Of a stretch of 64,000 bases of DNA, positions 60,238 through 64,000 are shown in pieces. Within the stretch, counting starts at the first letter, position 1. Every line of letters begins with the position of its first letter. Under the pieces are notes generated by a model, which was given only the letters and a program-made list of their open reading frames with translations, was not told the origin of the DNA and ran no database searches. Position numbers and translations under genes: made by a program. Source of the DNA: Paludisphaera borealis (GTDB lineage: Bacteria > Planctomycetota > Planctomycetia > Isosphaerales > Isosphaeraceae); contig NZ_CP019082.1 in assembly GCF_001956985.1 (NCBI RefSeq), positions 1,426,001 through 1,490,000 on the forward strand, in the 5' to 3' direction.

Positions 60238-63200
60238 GTGAATCGGGACCCATTGTTCGCGGATGTTCTGTCCGAAGAGTTGCACGCCATCGACATGCGC
60301 CGGGCGTGTGCGCTGTTCGGGCGGGACGAGGTGCTCGCCGAGGGAGAGACGGAACCCGATTTACAGCTCGTCGAGACCCCCGCGCCATCCGGCGAGACCC
60401 CGGAAGAACGGCAGAAGAGAGAAGACCACGACAGTGCGCGGTTCGATAGGGAGATGAGGAAGGCGGCTCTCGACCGCGACCTCGTGGGGCTTGCGTTCTC
60501 CGGGGGAGGCATCCGCAGCGCGACGTTCTCGCTCGGCATTCTCCAAGGCCTGGGCAGGATGAAGCTACTGAGGCGGATCGACTACCTCTCGACGGTTTCC
60601 GGGGGCGGGTATATCGGGAGCTGGCTGGCCGCCTGGATCCGCCGGGAGGGGACCAGGGCCGAGCCGCCGGACCCGGCCTCGCCGGGGGACGGCGCGACGG
60701 TTCCCGATGCGATGGAGAACGTCGAGCTCCAGCTCAACCCCAGCCGGATCGAGCAATCCAATGCCAGGCGGCCGGTTTTCGAGGAGAGATCCATAGTCGA
60801 CGAAGAGCCGGAGGCCATCCGCCATCTGCGGTCCTACAGCAACTACCTCACGCCCCGCCCCGGCCTCTTCACGACGGACACCTGGACGCTGCTGGGGATC
60901 TACATCCGGAACTTCCTGCTCAACCAGTTGATCCTTTTCCCCCTCACCGTGGCCTTCGTCGTCCTCGTCTGGATCGTCGTTCTTTTCTTCGGCCCTCATC
61001 GATGGGGGAGCGGGAAGTGGTGCGGGTTTTTCTTTCTCGCCTTGCTGGCGTGGTCATTCACCCTGCTTGGTCTTGAACTCTCCAAGCTCTATCGGGCGCG
61101 GACTCAATTTTCCAAGGAGCCGCCCAGGTTGATGCAGTGGTTCGCGAAAGCGTATGGTGCACGCTGGCTGGTGCGGTCGTTGGGGAGCGGCGCGTTTCAG
61201 CTCCTCGTCATCTTGCCTCTGTTCATTGCCGCCGTGGTGGCGGTCTGGTTGTTCGGCGTTTACCCCAATGGTGATTTCCACTGGCGGGCCGCGGCCGAAC
61301 TGGTTAACCAGTTCAAGGAAGAGAAGGTCAGCGTGCCTGGGGGGATCGTCCAGGATTGGACGGTCGATGGGAATTTCTCCGTCACCCAGGCCGCCGTCTT
61401 CGCCATCGGTTTCGGCCTGTTGCACTTTGCGGCGCACCTGTTCGGGATGTCCAGCGGGCTGGCCTTGGATTTCGCGCGACTCAAGGGGTTTGAGGAGTGG
61501 ACGACCCGCTTGAGGCGGGACGTTCTCGTGCTGTTGGCGTCACTTGCGTCAGGCGCCTTCGGTGGGTTCCTCTTTTACTTGTTCATGATCTGGTATCTGA
61601 TCCCCTTCAGCAACGACGCCGGGGCGCTGGCGACCTTCGGTCCACCTCTCGCGGTTCTGCTCTTCACCGCGGCGGTCTATCTTGAGGTCGGCCTGCTCGG
61701 GCGCTTCCTGGCGGAGGACGAGCGGGAATGGTGGGCGACCGTCACCTCGCTCTTGCTGACCAAGGCGGCCGTCTGGCTGGTGGTTCTCGGTACGATCGTC
61801 TACGTGCCCTGGCTCGTGTTGCGGCTCAACCAGTGGGCCCAGATCACCCTGACGCCGGCGCTCGTCATGGGATGGGTTGCGACCTCGCTCGGTGCGGCCC
61901 TGGCGGGGCGGACAGGCGAGCCGAATCAGACGCAGAAGGGCTCCGGTTGGATCCTCGGCCTCTTCCTCAAGGCCGCGCCGGTCGTCTTTTTGATCGGCCT
62001 CCTGTCCGGAGTCTCGTGGATGGTCTGGAGAATTGTGTTCGAGTCTCTGTCGGTCCCGATGAAGCTCTCGTGGTTTACGGAAGCAATCGAGAGGGACTTG
62101 GTGACTCTTCCGGCGCTCGTCGCCGCCTTCTTGAGCTGCCTTCTCGTCGCGGCCGCCGCAAACATTCTGATCAACGTCAACCTGTTCTCACTTCACTCGA
62201 TGTACGCGAACCGCTTGACGCGCTGCTATCTGGGGGCGTCCCGGCGCAAGGAGGAATGGACGACGACCTGGCGAAACGGAGTCTGGAACCCCGGCACGGG
62301 AGGGGCTCCGACCGGCAGCGGCGGCAAGTTGCGCAGCGGCCAGTTGCTCACCGGGTTCGACTTCCATGACGATTTACCTCTGCGTGACTTACGGATCGGC
62401 TCGCGGCCCGATTCCAATAGTCGGCCCTCCACCGCTGACAACGGCTATTGGGGCCCGTTCCGGCTGATCAACACCGCGATGAACCTGGTGAAGGGCCAGG
62501 AACTCGCCGTGCAGGACCGAAAGGCCGAGTCCTTCGTGCTGTCGCCGCTTTATTGCGGGAGCAAGGGGACCGGCTACCGCAAGCTCGGGCAGGACTCCGA
62601 CGAGATCCTGACTCTGGGCCGGGCCATGGCGATCTCGGGCGCCGCCGCTGATCCGAGCGTCGGGGCCAAGCAGTCCGGGGCGTTGACGGCCCTGTTGACC
62701 ATCTTCAACGCGCGCCTTGGATGGTGGATCGAGAACCCCAAGACCACGAAGAACTGGACTGCGCGCAGTCCCCGGTTCGCCGGACTGCTCTGGTACGAAC
62801 TCGCAGGCCTGAGCGACGAGAACGGCTCCTACGTTCATCTTTCCGACGGCGGCCACTTCGAGAACCTCGGCGTCTACGAGCTGATCCGCCGCCGCTGCCG
62901 ATACATCATCGTCTGCGACGCCGGCCAGGATCGCAAGTCGATCTACGACGACCTGGCCACTCTCACTCGGCTCTGTCGGTCCGACTTCGGCGTGAGGATC
63001 ACGATCGACACAGGCCCCATCGATCCAGCGAACGAGACCTTGCGCGGGCGTTGGCATTGCGCTATCGGTCAGATCCATTATGAAGACGTCGACCCTGGTG
63101 AGGTCCCTGGCCTTCTAATCTACATCAAGGCGTCGCTCACCGGCGACGAGCCCTCGGACGTGCGGAACTACGCGGCGACCCACCCCGACTTCCCACACCA

Positions 63201-64000
63201 GACGACGGCCGACCAATTTTTCGACGAAGCGCAGTTCGAGAGCTATCGGGCGCTCGGGCACCACATCGCCAGCACGGTGTTCAACCCCGTGGCCTACGAC
63301 GGGCCGGGCGTGGTTGAGAAGACCCAAGACGAAGGGGATGTCCGGCAGGGGTTCAAACAGAACAACCGAGAGCTGTTTTCGCGGCTCCGCTCTCACTGGT
63401 TCCCCGCGCCGCCGGGCATCGAAGCGACTTATGAAGAGACGGCGCAAGCCTTCGGAATACTCCAGGGGGTGATGAGGAGCGACGGAACCTTGCGAGCGTT
63501 CAGCCGCGACATGAACCCCGAACTGGGACGCGCTGACGCCGGCGTCCAAGGGGGCGGAGATCACGTCGGGATCGCCCCCTCCGCCGAGGAGGAACGGGCC
63601 AACCGGCGCTCGGCCGAGTTGCACATGGTCAATCAGGTGGTTCAGGTCATGGAGAAGGCCTGGAGGGGCGTCCGCCTGGAGGGCTACCCCGAGCACCCCA
63701 TCAACCGCGGCTGGATGAACGCCCTCCGCCGCGTCTCCCGCTCGAAAACCCTCCAACGCAACTGGCCCATCGTTCGCGGCGGATTCGATCAGGAGTTCGT
63801 CCAGTTCCTCGAACGCGAACTGGGTCTCCCCGACGGCTCGCCGACCCCATTCCCACTCTCCAGGAACGCGGCCGGCGTCTACGTGATCGTCATGGATTCG
63901 GGCGACAAGATCGTCGGTGGTTCGGTTCGCCTGCTAGGCAAGGAGTTCGCGCGAGAATGGCCGAAGGAGCAAGCTCTCGAGGACCTGATCGGCCAGGCGC
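60238..64000 (+). CDS. Giant membrane-embedded patatin-like phospholipase (3' end beyond the window)
   Basis: At least 1,254 residues, still open at the right edge. Translation probably starts at GTG 60238, with GGAGGG 6 nt upstream. The patatin elements are GLAFSGGGIRS (84-94, oxyanion glycines), VSGGGYIG with the nucleophile Ser near residue 121, and catalytic DGGHFENLG with Asp870. In ordinary patatins Ser and Asp are far closer; here about 750 residues separate them. That insert holds about ten hydrophobic helices between residues 225 and 670. The C-terminal part after 880 is soluble and of unknown fold. The protein should be an integral membrane acyl hydrolase. It is the last gene of the redox/lipid cluster, 107 nt after the HupE-like gene. 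Confidence 0.88.
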   Translation, partial: MNRDPLFADVLSEELHAIDMRRACALFGRDEVLAEGETEPDLQLVETPAPSGETPEERQKREDHDSARFDREMRKAALDRDLVGLAFSGGGIRSATFSLGILQGLGRMKLLRRIDYLSTVSGGGYIGSWLAAWIRREGTRAEPPDPASPGDGATVPDAMENVELQLNPSRIEQSNARRPVFEERSIVDEEPEAIRHLRSYSNYLTPRPGLFTTDTWTLLGIYIRNFLLNQLILFPLTVAFVVLVWIVVLFFGPHRWGSGKWCGFFFLALLAWSFTLLGLELSKLYRARTQFSKEPPRLMQWFAKAYGARWLVRSLGSGAFQLLVILPLFIAAVVAVWLFGVYPNGDFHWRAAAELVNQFKEEKVSVPGGIVQDWTVDGNFSVTQAAVFAIGFGLLHFAAHLFGMSSGLALDFARLKGFEEWTTRLRRDVLVLLASLASGAFGGFLFYLFMIWYLIPFSNDAGALATFGPPLAVLLFTAAVYLEVGLLGRFLAEDEREWWATVTSLLLTKAAVWLVVLGTIVYVPWLVLRLNQWAQITLTPALVMGWVATSLGAALAGRTGEPNQTQKGSGWILGLFLKAAPVVFLIGLLSGVSWMVWRIVFESLSVPMKLSWFTEAIERDLVTLPALVAAFLSCLLVAAAANILINVNLFSLHSMYANRLTRCYLGASRRKEEWTTTWRNGVWNPGTGGAPTGSGGKLRSGQLLTGFDFHDDLPLRDLRIGSRPDSNSRPSTADNGYWGPFRLINTAMNLVKGQELAVQDRKAESFVLSPLYCGSKGTGYRKLGQDSDEILTLGRAMAISGAAADPSVGAKQSGALTALLTIFNARLGWWIENPKTTKNWTARSPRFAGLLWYELAGLSDENGSYVHLSDGGHFENLGVYELIRRRCRYIIVCDAGQDRKSIYDDLATLTRLCRSDFGVRITIDTGPIDPANETLRGRWHCAIGQIHYEDVDPGEVPGLLIYIKASLTGDEPSDVRNYAATHPDFPHQTTADQFFDEAQFESYRALGHHIASTVFNPVAYDGPGVVEKTQDEGDVRQGFKQNNRELFSRLRSHWFPAPPGIEATYEETAQAFGILQGVMRSDGTLRAFSRDMNPELGRADAGVQGGGDHVGIAPSAEEERANRRSAELHMVNQVVQVMEKAWRGVRLEGYPEHPINRGWMNALRRVSRSKTLQRNWPIVRGGFDQEFVQFLERELGLPDGSPTPFPLSRNAAGVYVIVMDSGDKIVGGSVRLLGKEFAREWPKEQALEDLIGQA

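Noticed and set aside
1-64000. CRISPR arrays, integrase/transposase genes, prophage or conjugation modules
   Set aside because: I saw no regularly spaced identical direct repeats with unique spacers, no DDE or tyrosine recombinase motifs and no phage structural proteins.

Overview
The window is high-GC, gene-dense bacterial DNA that looks like a planctomycete, most likely of the Isosphaeraceae (Paludisphaera/Singulisphaera type). The reasons are three PEP-CTERM proteins, an ECF sigma factor paired with a large membrane Ser/Thr kinase, a Gly-Gly-Met tailed secreted protein, Tat-exported proteins, LpxA (so a lipid A-type outer membrane) and planctomycete-style intergenic repeats. The family assignment is inference. 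No CRISPR array, phage, transposase or rRNA was seen. There are two tRNAs, Met(CAT) and Gln(TTG).

Layout. 0-3 kb: a Tat-signal protein cut by the left edge, divergent from a tandem pair of paralogous proteins of unknown function. 3-10 kb: Hsp20, a PEP-CTERM protein, an ECF sigma/kinase pair and a second PEP-CTERM protein. 9.4-10.4 kb: a gene-free stretch holding copy A of a dispersed multi-motif element. 10.4-24.7 kb: a parvulin, NAD-dependent epimerase, enolase-superfamily enzyme, MFS transporter, RecQ, metallophosphoesterase, lipid kinase, EttA, both tRNAs, a third PEP-CTERM protein, an M24 peptidase and Rex. 24.8-27.6 kb (minus): anti-sigma-like protein, hypothetical protein, RibD. 27.7-35.3 kb: GGM-tailed protein, small membrane protein, LpxA, alpha/beta hydrolase, small lipoprotein, HU, two overlapping YkgJ-type Cys-cluster proteins, an OSBS/NSAR-like enzyme and an amidohydrolase.

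35.3-38.9 kb is a molybdenum-cofactor operon on the minus strand (xdhC, a MocA-MoaD fusion, moaE, moaA). It is followed by a 660-bp gap holding copy B of the dispersed element in inverted orientation, then a macrolide-2'-phosphotransferase homologue, a SnoaL-like protein and a GH18 chitinase. 42.4-48.3 kb (minus) is a tripartite efflux operon (oversized TolC-like lipoprotein, adaptor, MacB-type permease, VanZ-like protein) without an ATPase gene. A near-perfect 30-bp-arm inverted repeat separates it from the chitinase gene.

49-64 kb is the most intriguing part. Seven same-strand genes all encode predicted exported or membrane proteins, or proteins that probably work with them: a large di-haem cytochrome c of the CcP/RoxA type, a GMC oxidoreductase, an LCAT-like hydrolase, a DUF4331 protein, a TPR protein, a HupE/UreJ-like membrane protein and a giant membrane-embedded patatin that runs off the right edge. 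Together they suggest an envelope lipid or alcohol processing and oxidation system. The substrate and the wiring are not evident from sequence.
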